From NCBI RefSeq assembly GCF_000687475.1, contig NC_057317.1, positions 3,844,501-3,908,500 of the forward strand: a DNA stretch of 64,000 nucleotides, written 5' to 3'. Under the pieces are notes generated by a model that saw nothing but the letters and a program-made list of their open reading frames with translations, did not search any database and was not told the DNA's origin. This document shows, piece after piece, positions 34,601-47,380 of the stretch (the stretch's first letter is position 1; every line of letters begins with the position of its first letter). The translations under genes were made by a program, and so were the position numbers. The stretch comes from Ustilaginoidea virens. Taxonomy: Eukaryota > Ascomycota > Sordariomycetes > Hypocreales > Clavicipitaceae.

Positions 34601-35231
34601 AGCGTTGAAATGAGTCGTTCGAAACCTATCCAATCGGCTGCTGTGCCTGGGTATCACGCTCCAAACCTTGTAGATGCAAACATCACGAATGCCCCCAGCA
34701 GCCCCATGCTGAAATGAAAAGCAGTCTGGTACCATGATTTCGTTCCGCTCAGGAGGCAGGAACCTGGGCAGGTACCTCCTCTGTATACCAAGTACCACGT
34801 GTAGTAGTAAATTAGGTACACTACCTAGGTACCTAGGTAGGCACCTACTGCCCACTGCACATAATAGGTACCTGTTGACGCTGCTCCAAATCTCCCCAGC
34901 TGCATCCCCCTCTACCAAAGCCCCGTCTCTGCTGCAAATCTTCGTTTTCGCTTTATGCTTCGCATAGTCCAAGAGAACAAAGACAAGAAAAGAGAACACG
35001 AGGGAAGAAAGACAAGAAGAAGAAAGATAAAAAAAGAAGAAAAAGGACCCACTCCCGTCAGTCATCATCATCCCTTGCGACGTTCTTCCTCATCTTACAA
35101 AGTCGCAACACCTCAAGCAAGCGTGACTGCACCGATAAATAGAAACGAAGCTGGCGCAGAGCATGCATGGCTAATAGCCGCAGCAGCCGAAAACGGTACA
35201 TGCCTTTTTTTTTTTTTTTTATTTGTGCTTT
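34601..35231. other. 3' flank of coronin
   Basis: It contains overlapping TACCTAGGTA palindromes (34822 and 34830), an A/G-rich stretch at 34970-35045, and a T17 run at about 35204-35221 just downstream of the coronin stop. No gene is seen. Confidence 0.65.
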
Positions 35232-37805
35232 TCACGACCTTGCTTCCTCCAGCTCAAGCTCCAATTGCCTGATGCGTTCACTCTGGTCCTGCGACGCCGA
35301 CGTGTTGACCTTTTTCTTGAGCGCCTCGACCTCGCCTACGAGCTGCCCAATCTTGTCGTTTTGGGCAGTCATGATTTTGGTCTGGCTTTCGAGCAACTGC
35401 TTGATCTGGCCCAGCCACTCTTCCACGCCCGCTGACGGCGCGCAAGACGGAGCTGCCGTGGCGGCCGGAAAGGTTTTTGGAGGCGTCGACGTCTTGGCCG
35501 GAGAACCCGGCTTGGCGGGCTCAGGGCTCCGAGACTGAACACTTCCGGGGGCCGCCTTGGGCTTTTGTTCCGAGCGGGCGTACCCCGAGGTCCGCTGAGT
35601 GGCCCTGGGTAGCTCTTCGAAACCGGAACCTTCCTCCTGGCCCTCCTCGTCCTCCTCTTCCTTGTCCTGGAACTTGTTGGCGACGCTGGAAATGGACGAT
35701 TTTTGTCGATCGCTCATCGACGATTGTGGTCCTCGGGTGATGGGAGCTGATGATTTGGGCTCCTCCTTGGGCTCAACCATTCCAGGCTCCTCCCTCGCGA
35801 TAGACGCAGAAGCAGGAGCAGGAGCAGGAGCAGGAGCAGCAGCAGCAGCTGGTTGAGCGACCGGTCTGTAATCCGATGGTACCTCCTTTGGCGCAGAGCC
35901 CTCGTAGATGCTTTCCAAGTCAATCTTGGCGGGAATGCCCGTCTTGCCGTCAAGCCACTCCCTGGCTCCTACAGCGGGGTTGGTCCCGATGGCGGGGGGG
36001 AAAATATCCGCCTGGAAGGTTTCGGCGCGACGAGGGACCGTGAAGGAGATTGGCTCAATGTACGAGTCGCTGACCGTCTTGTAAGCCCGCATCACTTCGT
36101 TCTCGTGGACCTGTAGGTCGCGTTAACTGCCATGATGCCCGTTGCCGTCATCGTGATCCAGATCGTTGCGCCCCCCCCCCCTTACATTGATGCCCCGTCT
36201 GGGTAAGAAAGCAATACCTCGCTGGGGATCCGCAGACTTGTATTCGCTGAGGAACTCGAATTTATCATTCTCGTATTCATAGTAGCGGATATTGCCGTCA
36301 CTGCGAGCAGAATCATCAGTGAACACCTCCATCCACCAACGTTTTTTGGGGCTAGCGTGATTCGAATCGGGGACGTCTTACCCTTTACCAGCAAGATACA
36401 GGCAATTTGAACCCTCGTCTTTCGTTTTTTTCCCCCCACACCCCCTTTTGATTAGCCTTCACAATGATTCAACGGCAAAGTGCCTTCAAAACGTACCCCA
36501 GAATGGCATGCAAACACCAGAGATGGAGTCAAGCATGGAGAATCCTCCAATAGGTTCGGTTCTTCCAGGCTCCCAAAGAGCTATTTGACGTTCGCTCATT
36601 CTGGAGAAGCCGGTCGTGGCAAAGCGATTATGCTCGCCCATCCACACAGCTCTGCTGTTCTTGGCGCCACTGTGACCAGGAGCATCGTGGACAGGCTTCT
36701 CTTGACGGACATCCCACACTCGAATCTTCTTGTCCCGGGAGGTCGTGACAAGCAAGTTGCCGCTGGGGTTCCACGACAGGCTCTGCACGATATCGTTGTG
36801 CTTGAGAGCCAGGGGACTCTGCCCAGTGCTGACATCCCAAATCTTGACCGTGAAGTCGCCGGACGCGGATGCTAATATGTTTTCGGCCGATGGATTGAAA
36901 AGAACTTGTCCGACTTTCCTGTTTGGCGGGGGAGAGGATCATCCAACAATTAGTCTTTGCCTAGGTGCCTAACATTTGCAGGAATATCATGGCAGAAAAG
37001 TGTTGGCTTCAGGTCCCTCATCCTTACCTCGAGTGGCCAGAGAGTTTGCTGACAGGGGACACGTCGGTGACCTCCTCGGCATCGGTATACAGGGTAAAAT
37101 TCTCGGGCACCTCCCACAGAAACACCTTGCCGTCCTCAGAGGCAGAAGCGATGAAGCGGTCGTTGAAAGGATTCCTGCACCGAGGTAAGGGGAGGAGGGG
37201 GGCGGCGGATAACGTCAGGTCAGTACAGCAACATCTCTCGACAGATTCACGAGCCCGCAGGCTCTCCCGGAGCCCAGCACGTAGTTCAGGGGATATTGTT
37301 GACTGACCAGTCAGTGTCCAAAACTGGGGCTGTATGTCCTCGAAACAAGGGAATCTGGTCGTGTATCTTGCCCCTCTCATTCAGGGGAAGGACGGCAAAC
37401 GAGCCGCCACCAGAGGCGTCCCAATTGACAGACAAATACTCCGGATTGACCTGCGCGCCGAACCCGTCAGTCCGTCAAGCATTTCGAGGCTGTCGCGTTT
37501 TACCCATCCCTGCTCTCCCCCCTACGCTGCTGCAGAGACTGGGGATGGCGCGGGAAAGTCGGCGGAGGAGGGTCGGGGGCTGTTCCCACCTTGATAAGGT
37601 TGGTGTCCCACGCATTGCGGCTGATGCGCAAATTATCGTAGCAAAACTCCTTCCTCGTTGGCTTTCCAAATATGTGGCCTGCAATATGCGCAGAGGATCA
37701 AGTGTCAGCAGTCGTACAATACGGGACTTGGTCAAGAATCTCCTTGGGGGGAAACACCCTGAAAAACGTACGGTATTTGGAGGCCCGAACGAAACGACCA
37801 GCCAT
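35232..37805 (-). CDS. crn1: Coronin, actin-binding WD40 protein
   Basis: Eight exons (37805-37772, 37678-37590, 37450-37308, 37174-37028, 36918-36497, 36418-36382, 36300-36186, 36110-35232) give 621 aa. The first exon starts MAGRFVRASKYR, the coronin signature, with HIFGKP next. A seven-bladed WD40 propeller covers about residues 1-390 (for example GKVFLWEV, DFTVKIWDV, DKKIRVWDV). After the conserved C-terminal extension comes a long Pro/Ala/Glu-rich unique region and a terminal coiled coil (EEWLGQIKQLLESQ to the end) expected to trimerise. Coronin bundles F-actin and regulates Arp2/3 at endocytic patches and hyphal tips. Exon 6 is only 37 nt, preceded by an AAG acceptor; without it the frame breaks. 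Confidence 0.96.
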
Positions 37806-39341
37806 GTCGACGAATTGATGCTGCGGCGCAGCGTGCCGTCTTTCCGGGAGGAGATTTGGGTAGGATAAAAGATGGGGGAGAGAACAAGTTGGAAATGGAA
37901 AGGCTAGGAATGAGTGCTCGCGTGCTTTGATTTTTTTGTTTCGATTGACGTCGTGGTGGAGGGCGGGCCAAGGAAGTTGAAGGCAAGCAAGGTCACCAGG
38001 TGATATGTACCTAAGGTACCGCCTACTTACCTCCCTACCTACCTCTACGGAGTACCTACGGAGTACCTACGGAGGACCTCTCTGTAGGCTAGTGCCAACA
38101 CGCAGGTCCAGGCATCAATTAGCATTGAGCACGAGCAGCTGCCAGCCTGTCATACTTTATCAATCGCCAGAGATTAAGCGCAGCAGCCGCTCAAAAAAAA
38201 AAAAAAGAAAAAGAAAAAAGACCTCGAGAACCTCATGCTACCTTAGGGTTAGGAGGTAGTTACTTACCTCGTAGGTAGGAAGGTAGGTACCTGTTGGTGT
38301 ACTGGGCGACGACAGAGCCTCCATCGGGTAAGCAATCAAATCCAATGTCAGATCTCTTCGGATCCTGGTCTCGCAAAAATCAAATCTCATTTCCAATCAT
38401 GCCATGAGCCATGAGCCATGCACCATTTGCACTGTTCTACGGGTACCTAGGTGCCTTGGGTATCTGACTTGGGTATCTGATAGTCAAAGTCTTCCACGCC
38501 CGCCATCCGGATGCGGAGAGAAGCCACCGAGTCGGAATATTGGTATGTAGGTAGGTCTAGGCACGCCCCCGAATTTCCTCAACAACCACCCGACCGACTT
38601 GCTGTCCATCAATGCCACCCCTACGAGGTACAAGGCGCCTAGATTGCTGCCCTTGATGCTGTTTGCGGACCGAGTAACTGGCAGCAAGGGGTGGCTGAAG
38701 ACGTGGCATCTTCAGGAGAGCGTCGTGGTCCTCATTCACTACAATCACCACCGCCGCACAATATCAGATCGAGTAATTGCCCTGGACTGAACTGAACATC
38801 ACATCGGCGTATACTCAAGTTAGGCAAGGTCATTTTCTTTGCAAAATTCTCAAGGCGAAATACATGCTTCGTACACTATCTCCTGGCTTCGATACTGCCA
38901 GAATGTGCCAAATGAAAAACTCCGGCGACGCCATGAAATCTTTCCGAGGCTGCCCGTCAATCAAGAATGCCTCTCAATCCCCGTGCCATTCATGGCTTCC
39001 AAAATAAATCAGAACGACTCAAATACAATAGGAGAACCTGATAGGAGCCCACAGCGGGCGGCCGGCTTCCATCGACCAAGTAGTGAGCGCGCAAAGCACC
39101 CGTGATCAGAAGAAAACCCCAGGTTCCGGAACCCGTCCAGACCCCGTGGCGGGAAGCCCCTTTTATGAGACTGCGTCTGCGTTTGCCTCATGCAATGTGA
39201 GTCGACGCAGTACAAGAGTCCAGCACAGAAGACATGATGTCCAGGTGTGTCGAAAGACCACTCCTCCCCACCAAAAAAAAAAAAAAAAAAAAGAAAAAAA
39301 AAAGAAAAGATCCAGGCCAGCGAGGAGATCGAGCAAACCGC
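37806..39341. other. Intergenic region upstream of coronin and downstream of bud4
   Basis: It contains a GTACCTAC-rich cluster at 38007-38085 with two TACGGAGTA copies (38046, 38057), a second CCTA/GGTA cluster at 38240-38300, and an A19 run near 39272-39290 beside the bud4 stop. Short frames present are not conserved. Confidence 0.6.
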
Positions 39342-42300
39342 CTAGGAGCATGTGCTCTTTGTCCTGGAGTTGACCCGTCGGCCGGTGTTTTCTGCCTTGC
39401 GGCGAAGCTGCTCTTCCCGCTTAAGGACAATCTCGCACCACTTCGCCTTTGATCGGACACCGTTGCTGTCGTCTGCAGGGCTGTCCTTGCCAATGACCTC
39501 GGATAGCACCCTCATCCAGCCTTCCTTGTCCTCTGCCGTGTCGGCGTAAAAATCAATCAACTCCCCATTGTTGAAGCGAATGCGGAAGCCTTCCTCAACA
39601 AACATGTAGCCTTCCTCATCTTCGGCAAAGGCCGATCGTCGTCGCTTGCCGCCTTTGCCAGTTGTCTCCTTTTCTGTCAACGCTCTCCTGTCATCAATCA
39701 GCCTCTTTGCGTTCGACAAGTTGATGGTAGCTCTTGGTTGCCGTGTGGATTCATGGTAGGCAGTTAGCTTGGTCCCGACAAGCTTGAAATATCGTCGACG
39801 CCAAAACTATGGCAACGTTAGCTCATATGCTCACAACCTTTGCTTGGTGGGAGTGGACGTTTTCCAACTCTTGGTTGCACTTACTGGACAGTCGCCTCCT
39901 TGTTGGCTCAGGTGTCCTTCCCAGTTCCGCGACAATCTCTCCTCAGCTGCCTTGAGCTCCCGGACGCAAGAGTTCATGCTCTTGGGCATATCCTCATCCG
40001 TCGCATTCTTGGGGCGGGGGACAAAGAGCAACTGCAACTCCAACTTTCCAATCTTGTAAGGAGCCCGCCGAACAATGCCGCCGCCGGCGCCGGCGCCGGC
40101 GCCAGCCGCGTATCCTCGTTTGCTCTTGACGCTTGACGCAAAGCTTTCTTCCTCTGTGGCCCATTCATTGAAACAAGCTACTTCCGTCATGTACGGTCTC
40201 CCAAAGCAGCGGTGCTCGTGCTCTTTGAGGCAAACGTACGCGCGGGCAAAGCTTCCGTCTTCGGCGGTCAGAGGTGACAGAAATTCATATGTCGACGGAA
40301 CGCGGTTGCGCTGACGCGCGAGGGCTTCCTTCTGCTGACGCTCCTCTTCCTTCTGTCGCTGTTCCATTTCTCTCCGCTTCTTTGGGGAAGCGAACACTCT
40401 ACTAAAGGTTGACGTCTTGGATTTGGCGGGCTTGCCTGTCACCGGAGCAGCGACCGCCGCGGGTTTTTCCAACTTGACGTTCAGTGTCAGCTGAAACTCC
40501 AGGTCGTTTGGCACCACCAGCTCGAATTCTTGACCGATGGGGGCGTTTCTAGCCAGCTCAAGCCAAGCAGTGGTGACGCAGTGCACTCCATTGTCCAAGG
40601 TGAGACTGAACCAGGTGCGCTCGTTCCGGGGAAGAGGAAGATCCAGATTCTTAACCCCCATCACCTTGACAAAGAGGCGACCTCTCTCGCCGCTATCAAT
40701 TGTGGCGACTTCGGACTGCAGATCCTCCTCGATTCCCTGACCGACTGCCGCAGCATTTCCAGGCAGGGGAGGTGCTGGCCCGTTGGCATCGTTCACACGC
40801 TTGCGAGAGCTTCGCGAGCGAGACTCCGTATTCCATGGTTCCACGACCCAAGACGCCGGCCTGCTCTGTTTTATAGGAGAGCTTTGAGCGGACTTGGTCT
40901 TGTGAGGATCGTCACCGTCCTTGTCGCTGGCCGTGATGACCTTTGTGTTTTGCCTCATCAGGTATCCCCGCTTCTGAGCTTCAATGACTCGCTCAAAATC
41001 CTGATCTAGACTGAGTCCCATGTCAAGGTCCAAAGTAAGGCTGCGGTTCTTGAAGCTTGGGTGACGAGCCACGTAGTCATCAACCGAACTCTGCTCATTA
41101 CTGAGATCATCTGAGAGACGCTTGCGGTGTTTCTCCGGAATAGGTGGCACAACCGGTACTTCCTGGCTAACTTGTCGGCGAGCCTCACGCATAGCGGCCA
41201 AGTCTGATGGAGTGTTGGACAGACGAGTCTTCAGTTTCGCCCCGGGAGCCTTGATGGTGGCCATTCTTTCTGGAATGGCAGGAGGTGAATCCCGGTCCTC
41301 TTCGTCCGGTGGTGAGTGATGAATGATGGAGTCAGGAGTTCCCGGCTCATCGATGCATTCTTCAGGGTCCGGCTCACCCCAACCGCTACCATCGTACTCT
41401 GGTTTTGACCAGCGTCGGGTCGGAGTGTCAGGCCCGTTCGCGGGCTCGGGCTTTTCCGGAGCCTTGACGACAAGACCGTCATGATGCTTGGATTCGGTCT
41501 TGGCCGGTTCATCGACGTCGGCTGATGAAGTGAAAGGGTCTTCTAACCCGCCGGTTCCAAACCCAGTCAAGGGCACATCAAGTTTCAACTGCTGCAGCAA
41601 CGAGAGCCGTTTCTCGGCCACGTCACTGTGAAGCTCTTGTTGGGGCTCAGCACACTCTTGATGCACTTGATGGCCCACGTCTTGATTTATTTCTTCCTCG
41701 CCATCCAGAGTCTCGTCGTCGTAATACCCGAGATCATCTTCGGAACTCCTCGTCACGATGACACTACCCTCCTGATCATAGTCGTCATCGTCTCCGATGA
41801 GAGAGTCTTCGGTTGAGGGAATGGGGACGTCGGGATCGAGGTCCATGATTGAACCTTTTGCATGACGGAGAAGGCTTCTTTGAGGACTGGGAGCGGGAGA
41901 TGAAAGGTGATTCTCTGAATCCTCAGCGACAGCATTTTCGCCTTGAAGTCGGCGCATGATGGACTCCCTCGAGATTTTGGGTGGTGACTGAAACTCCAAG
42001 CCGGAAATATCACCGACGGTATCGTCGGCTTCTCGGGCCCCCTCTGCATTCTCCGAGTCTGCTTCGGAGTGTGGGGTGCCGCCCCTTTCGCGGCTGTTTC
42101 CTCTTCTTCGCAACCTGCGCTCTCGCTGTTGCTCGGCGGCAGTCTTTGCATCAGTGTCATCACTGAGCATCATCAGCTTCAAACGCTCTTCCAGTGTCAT
42201 TTTATGGCTTCCCATGTTCTGGATATCAGACTTGGACGCAGAGGCTGGTGGTGGTGACGGCAAGTTCCTCTGAGAGCCGCCCAGCATCCTCTCGGCTGTG

Positions 42301-43853
42301 GCAGACAGCCCAGGAGAAGCTCTCGCTGCTTCCGGGGAAAGGCACCCGGGCTCGCTCATGCCGGGCAAAGGAGGCAATGGTCTATGGTCTCCATTGGAAT
42401 TGATAGACTCGGAGCGCTTGTTGGTGGGAGTGGTCCGGCCGCCCGCAGCCTTCATTGGAACAGCATCCGGCATTGGGCTGCCGTCGTGCCCATCCATGAA
42501 CACGCCCCGGTGAGCCACGGGACTTTCGCCGCGCCAGTCGTCTGGTCCAACAACGGGAGTCTTGTCGGTGTCTTCCAAGGACTCGTCAAAACTCTCGTCT
42601 TGGATGTCAATGTGCGCAGGATCGTACAGCTCCTCGTCGTCCTCGACCGACTCGTAGCTCCCCTCTCTTGAGTTTGTTCCAATAGATGAGAGGTCAGGTG
42701 TGGCCATTTCATACTCGTTGACTTGAGGCGGTGCGGCGTCGAAGGTGACACTCTTGGGATGGCGGAGCTGGTAGCGACTGTTGGGAAAATCCATCTCGTT
42801 GATCGAGGAGTGACCTGACCAAGTTCCTGCAGCAGCGTCGACGGTATTACGCTTGTGCTTGGACGGAGAAAGAGACGACTTTGTTGGTGATGTTTGCTCC
42901 TTGCTCGGCGTTCTAGCCGGTATTTGAGCAGTTTCAGGCAAGTCTGGAGAGATCTTTGATGGGCTCATCCCAGGCAAGCTTGACGACGAGCTGTCAAACT
43001 CGCGATGGTCAAAGTCTGGAGAGGGAAAGCCACTGCAGCTTGATGAGGATACGTGGATGCTTCCTTGGACCTTTGCGAGGGGCCTCTCAATATGCGGGAT
43101 TCTGGTAGGATCATATTCTTGCTTTTGCTCAAGCGCCAAGATGTTGCTGTTCTTGACGCGAGATGCTCTCTGGAGACGTTCAATAGACGAACGGCGGTTT
43201 GAGGACGGTGAACCCGAGCCGCCCCCATGGAGCATGTTCTCAGAGTTGCGATTCTGCCAGAAGAGTCGGGGAGAAGTAGCAGAATCGAGGGGTGAGGACT
43301 GGAATGGAGAAGAGTCGTTGCCTGGTAGCACAACTTTCTGCATTTCAAAATGTCAACCGGGGCGCACACATTTTGAAGTAGGGCGAGAGTATAATACAGG
43401 GGGAGGGACGGGGGCAGGAGGGGGAGCCATTTTAGGCTAATAGATGAAGCGAGAGGCCACGAAAGAGGAAATAGAGAAATTGAAAAGACAAAACAATTAA
43501 ATCAAACGAACAAGAGAAAAACAGGTTGGAGTTTAGACACGCCCTCGAGGCGCGGAAGCCGAGGTCAACCAGCAGGGGGGGGGAGGGGGGGGGGGGGGGC
43601 AAAATGATCGCGATGGGAGAGAACCAACCTTTGGCGAGTAGGGGTGCCAGCTCGGTGAGTTTCGCCTCTTTTCGCCAGGAGAAATCTCGCTGAGCGGGCG
43701 AGAAATACTGCTTGGCATCTTCTTGGAAGGCGAAGATGCCGGCGTGTTCTTGGAGATGCGAAGAGGATGCACCTGAGATCCGAGCGTTAGTGTTATTCGC
43801 GGGGAAGAGGAGAAGTCGCGAAGCGAAGTTTGCCATACCGGCTCGGAAGCCAT
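39342..43853 (-). CDS. bud4: Anillin-like septation/landmark protein Bud4 with PH domain
   Basis: Four exons (43853-43839, 43772-43629, 43337-39885, 39806-39342) give 1358 aa. The long single frame starting at 43343 is not the true start: the family N-terminus (HPLRISKNTPASSPSKK, SEISPGEKRRNSPSWHPYSPK) is coded by two upstream exons, the first only five codons (MASEP). Most of the protein is disordered, Ser/Pro/Glu-rich, with many SP sites. The anillin-homology region (GRLFVKVMGVKNLDL, WFSLTLDNGVHCV) lies near residues 1000-1190, and a PH domain (FWRRRYFKLVGTKLTAYHE to WMRVLSEVIG) spans the last intron. Bud4 marks septation and branching sites, working with septins, Bud3 and Rho4. Cytoplasmic, cortical location is inferred from family. 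Confidence 0.95.
43577..43599. repeat. G-rich homopolymer tract in bud4 intron 2
   Basis: Two G runs separated by one A, inside the 291-nt intron between exons 2 and 3. Confidence 0.85.
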
Positions 43854-45797
43854 GGTGATCACAGCTTGGTTTGTTTGCGGCGCTGTAGAGGTCAAACGGC
43901 ACAGGAATGCGCAGCGCAGCAGTGCTCCCCGGGCTCTTTTGGTTGTGAATCACAGCGGTGGAATGTTTGCGGGTTTGGAATGCTGTCAGAGACTCGGCGC
44001 CATGGAAAGCAGTGGCCCTCTTCACACAAAGCCACGAGGTTGATCGGGACTTGGAATGGCTCCGGCTTTCTTCCCCCCAGATCTCGCCCGGCTGACACGG
44101 CGAGGCCAGGACTCGAGGATGGATGATGCTCGAGTCGATGGAGGCCTTGCCTGGTTGGAAGAGAAGAGGGTTCAAACGGCTGGACGACAGGGCCAGTATT
44201 CGTCAACGTAGCTCAACGTATTCGTAGAGGGAACCAAGAGCCCGATGGCATGACAGGATTGTGTTGAGTTGATTGAAGAAATGGGTGCTGATCTGCGGGT
44301 GCCAGAGTTTAAGGAATGCTGCTTGAACATGGCGATGCGGCCCGTGATTGGCCCCAGTCTGGTAAACAGATCAAGGTCAATATCCAGAGGGCGTTGTCGT
44401 GGCAACGGCTGAGGCAGGCTGCCGTGCGTCCCACAGACCCCTGCAGCTTGTGGGGGCCAACGACCAACCAGAGACTGCAAAGTCCTGACACGGAGGCACA
44501 GAAGACCCACAAAAGACCCACAGACCGCAGCAGCGCACGCTGGATGGAGGGGGGATGCACAGCGCTCACACCCGCGGCGGCAACAGGACAATGCCTCTTC
44601 TGGCAGAGTGAAAATTCTTGGTTGGTGCATGGCATGACGGGCGACTCGGGGGGAAGGGGATGCAGCAGCAGCAGTCCCATCAAGTAAAAAGGGTGATGCC
44701 CCTTGGGATACCAGGTACTCCGTAGGTTAGGTTGGATTGCGCGAGAGGCACCGAGCACTTGCCTTGTTCGGCTCGCATCTAATCCCAGCGGGGCCGACAA
44801 GTACCCCCCGCTGCGCCAGCTGCGCCAGCTGCGCCAGCTGCGCCGGCTGCGTGCTTTATTTTTTTTGCGCGATAACTGCCAAGGCCGTTGCTGCTTTGCG
44901 CCGCTCTTGCGCCGAGTCGCCATGGGCAGCCATGGACAGTCATGGGCAGCCGCACAGGGATCCGGGACGCAAAGAGGCCCAGGCAACGGCGGTGCGAAAC
45001 AAATCCGACTTGCGCATGATGCGGAATCACGGGAATCATGGGACGCACCCGGCCATCTATCCGTTGCGAAGTGTGGGACCGACAGATGCTGGACGGCTCG
45101 TATCGACTTTTTTGTGCTGACAGTCTGCAGCCGGCCTTTTCCCAATTCTGTTTTTTTTCTTGATTTTTTTTGTTATTTGTTTGGTTTTTTTTTTCTCCCG
45201 TGCGACATTGACATGGACGAATCGTCTGATGGGGTTTCTACATGGTTGCCGCATTGAAGCAAGTACGCCGGAAGACCCAGTCGCCCATTACGAAATTTAC
45301 GACGACTGGCGACGACTTGCGACGATTGCGGAGCAGATGGGACTTTCCCCATCATGGCCCGTGCCGTGGCGGTTGGGACAGAGTCAGTCAGTCAGTCCAT
45401 GGAGAGAGAGTGGGAAAACTGGAGAGCAACGGGCCCCAAGAGTCGAGCGAGACGCGAGACAATCTTTGTCCCTCTTGTCCCCCGCCCCCCCTCCCCCCGC
45501 CTTTCGCCCCTGTTGCTGGTCCTTGGCACGGAGGGGATCTCGCTCGAACCCCTCCCCCAGACTGGCTCCCTCCCACCCACGACTCCACGAGGAGAGACAA
45601 AAGCTGCCCTAGTCGTTGGTGTGAAGCGGGCGTAGAGCGTGACGGCGGCAGACATTGCAGCACCCGGCATGTGTTTACTTATCATGACCGCGTGTTGTTC
45701 CGCTCAGGCAGGAAATCGCTGCGCAGTGCGCACCACCGAGGCGGCAACAGAGTCTGGCGTGGGGTTTCATTTTATGCGCGGACGTGGCCCAATGTTG
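43854..45797. other. Intergenic region between bud4 start and his6 stop
   Basis: It contains the bud4 promoter, a TACTCCGTA at 44716, a 9-bp minisatellite (GCTGCGCCA, four to five copies, 44810-44851) and T-rich runs at 45150-45195. Frames on both strands overlap without recognisable domains; none is called. Confidence 0.6.
44810..44851. repeat. GCTGCGCCA 9-bp minisatellite
   Basis: Four to five tandem copies, the last with one change. Confidence 0.9.
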
Positions 45798-46856
45798 TTA
45801 GCCCTGCATTCTGTTCCAGGCTACGCAGTCGTCAAACCTGACACCGCTGCCCCCAAAACAGTCCAACGCACTCCCAAGCGTCAGATCTACCTTGCCGCCG
45901 CTGAGCCGCTTCACGAGCTCCAAGTCTTCCAGATGCCTCCCTCCGCCAGCGTACGTCACGGGGATAGAGCACCATTCCGCCAAGCGCTCCACCAGCTTCT
46001 CGTCGATTCCCTTTTGGAGGCCCTCATTGTCGGCTGCGTGGACTAGGAATTCGGAGCAGTACGGCTCGAGTGACCTGACGGATTCTAGGGCATTGTTAGA
46101 CCGAGACAGCTGGAGAAGAAGAGAAGGGTACGGTACGGTACGGTAGACAAGGGAGAAGGTTTCAAGAAACAAGCCTTGCAGAGAGGCTGAGGACACTGCA
46201 TCTTGCTTGGGGCCGGGGATGGCCAGTGCCAAACCACACTGACATACCTCGAGTGATTTCCATATCCGTGATTGTTTGCCATTTATCCATGGCCACAAAC
46301 CATGCATCCTCCCCACGACGACGACAGCTCAGATCAATGACCAGCTTGTCCTTGTCCCCGGCGAGGGCTTCGAGGACGCTATCCAACCTCGACTGGCTGA
46401 AGTGGCCATGTGGGAAGAGAAACGACGTAACGATAACCTTTGGGGGAAGGGGGGAAAGGGGGGAAGAAGAATTGTCAATGGGGAGAAAACTCGGCCGGCA
46501 ATGTCAACCGTGGCAGAGATTCCGATTCCCCCGCCCCATCAAGATGAGCAACGCACCTTTGATGCTCCTGCATCCAGCCACTCCCTCGCGTTTCCGTCGT
46601 TGATGCCACCGCCGATTTGCAGGTGCCCAGGCCAAGTCCGAAGAGCCTCTTTCGCAGGCTCGGTGTTGGCGGGTCCCAGCATGATGACGTGAGAGCCCTC
46701 GAGGGCATTGTCTCTGTACAATTGCGCAAAGTGCGAGGCCGGGTACTGCGACACGTGATTGGTGTGCAGGGCCGACGACGAGCTGTCCAGCGTTCCGCCG
46801 ACGATCTGCTTGACCTGACCGGCGTGGAGGTCTATGCACGGTCTGAACCGGGTCAT
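45798..46856 (-). CDS. his6: ProFAR isomerase of histidine synthesis (His6)
   Basis: Three exons (46856-46557, 46437-46248, 46084-45798) give 258 aa, the usual eukaryotic length. The (beta/alpha)8 barrel begins with [21 protein letters not shown], whose aspartate (CIDL) is the first catalytic acid; the phosphate-binding strand is LQIGGGI; the second half has KLVIDLSCR and the phosphate loop VTYAGGGR. The enzyme (EC 5.3.1.16) converts ProFAR to PRFAR in step four of histidine synthesis. It faces thi6 head to head. Intron 1 ends in AAAG rather than CAG/TAG; intron 2 has branch CTAAC only about 13 nt before its CTAG acceptor. Confidence 0.96.
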
Positions 46857-47066
46857 TCTGTTTCTGCGCTATCAGTCTGAATCTGTTCCTGAGAAGGACC
46901 GGCCGTTCTGCCGAAACCCGGGACGGGGGTACATGGATCGTTGGTCAAGTTGGGGACGTGAGGATGTGATGGTGAGGGGTTGGCTGGAGGAGGAGGTGGT
47001 GGTGGTGGTGGGTTGTTGGCGGTCGCCGGTGTTGGAGGTCGCGGGGGAGGGGAAGGAAGGAGAGGG

Positions 47067-47113
<47 letters not shown>

Positions 47114-47380
47114 ATTGGCCTAAAGAAAGAAAGATGACGAGAAGCACTGTCAATCCCATCGACTGAACTGGGGAAATTCGACAAAAATTCCAAGCATCAA
47201 ACCAACATTCTACGTCCCCCGGCTCATCATTTCTCTGCATCCGTCTGCTCATTCATTTCATCAGGCGACTATTCATTCACCCCGCCACGAGGCGGCTTTC
47301 TCTCGGCATCCCATCGTCGCCCGCCACAGCCATCACGAGCAGTCAAAACGCCCAGACCGTGCCCCAGCCGGCCAGCAACC
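46857..47380. promoter_or_regulatory. Shared divergent promoter of his6 and thi6
   Basis: It is 524 bp between two start codons on opposite strands. A 42-nt A run (47067-47108) sits near the middle, a poly(dA:dT) tract of the kind that excludes nucleosomes. A GGTGGTGG repeat lies at about 46995-47013. No TPP-riboswitch-like CTGAGA core was seen in the thi6 leader. Confidence 0.6.
47067..47108. repeat. A42 homopolymer in the his6/thi6 promoter
   Basis: Forty-two consecutive A residues on the + strand. Confidence 0.9.

Noticed and set aside
43343..43345. ATG at 43343 as bud4 start
   Set aside because: It lies at an intron acceptor (ATGCAG before AAAGTTGTG); upstream exons carry the conserved N-terminus.
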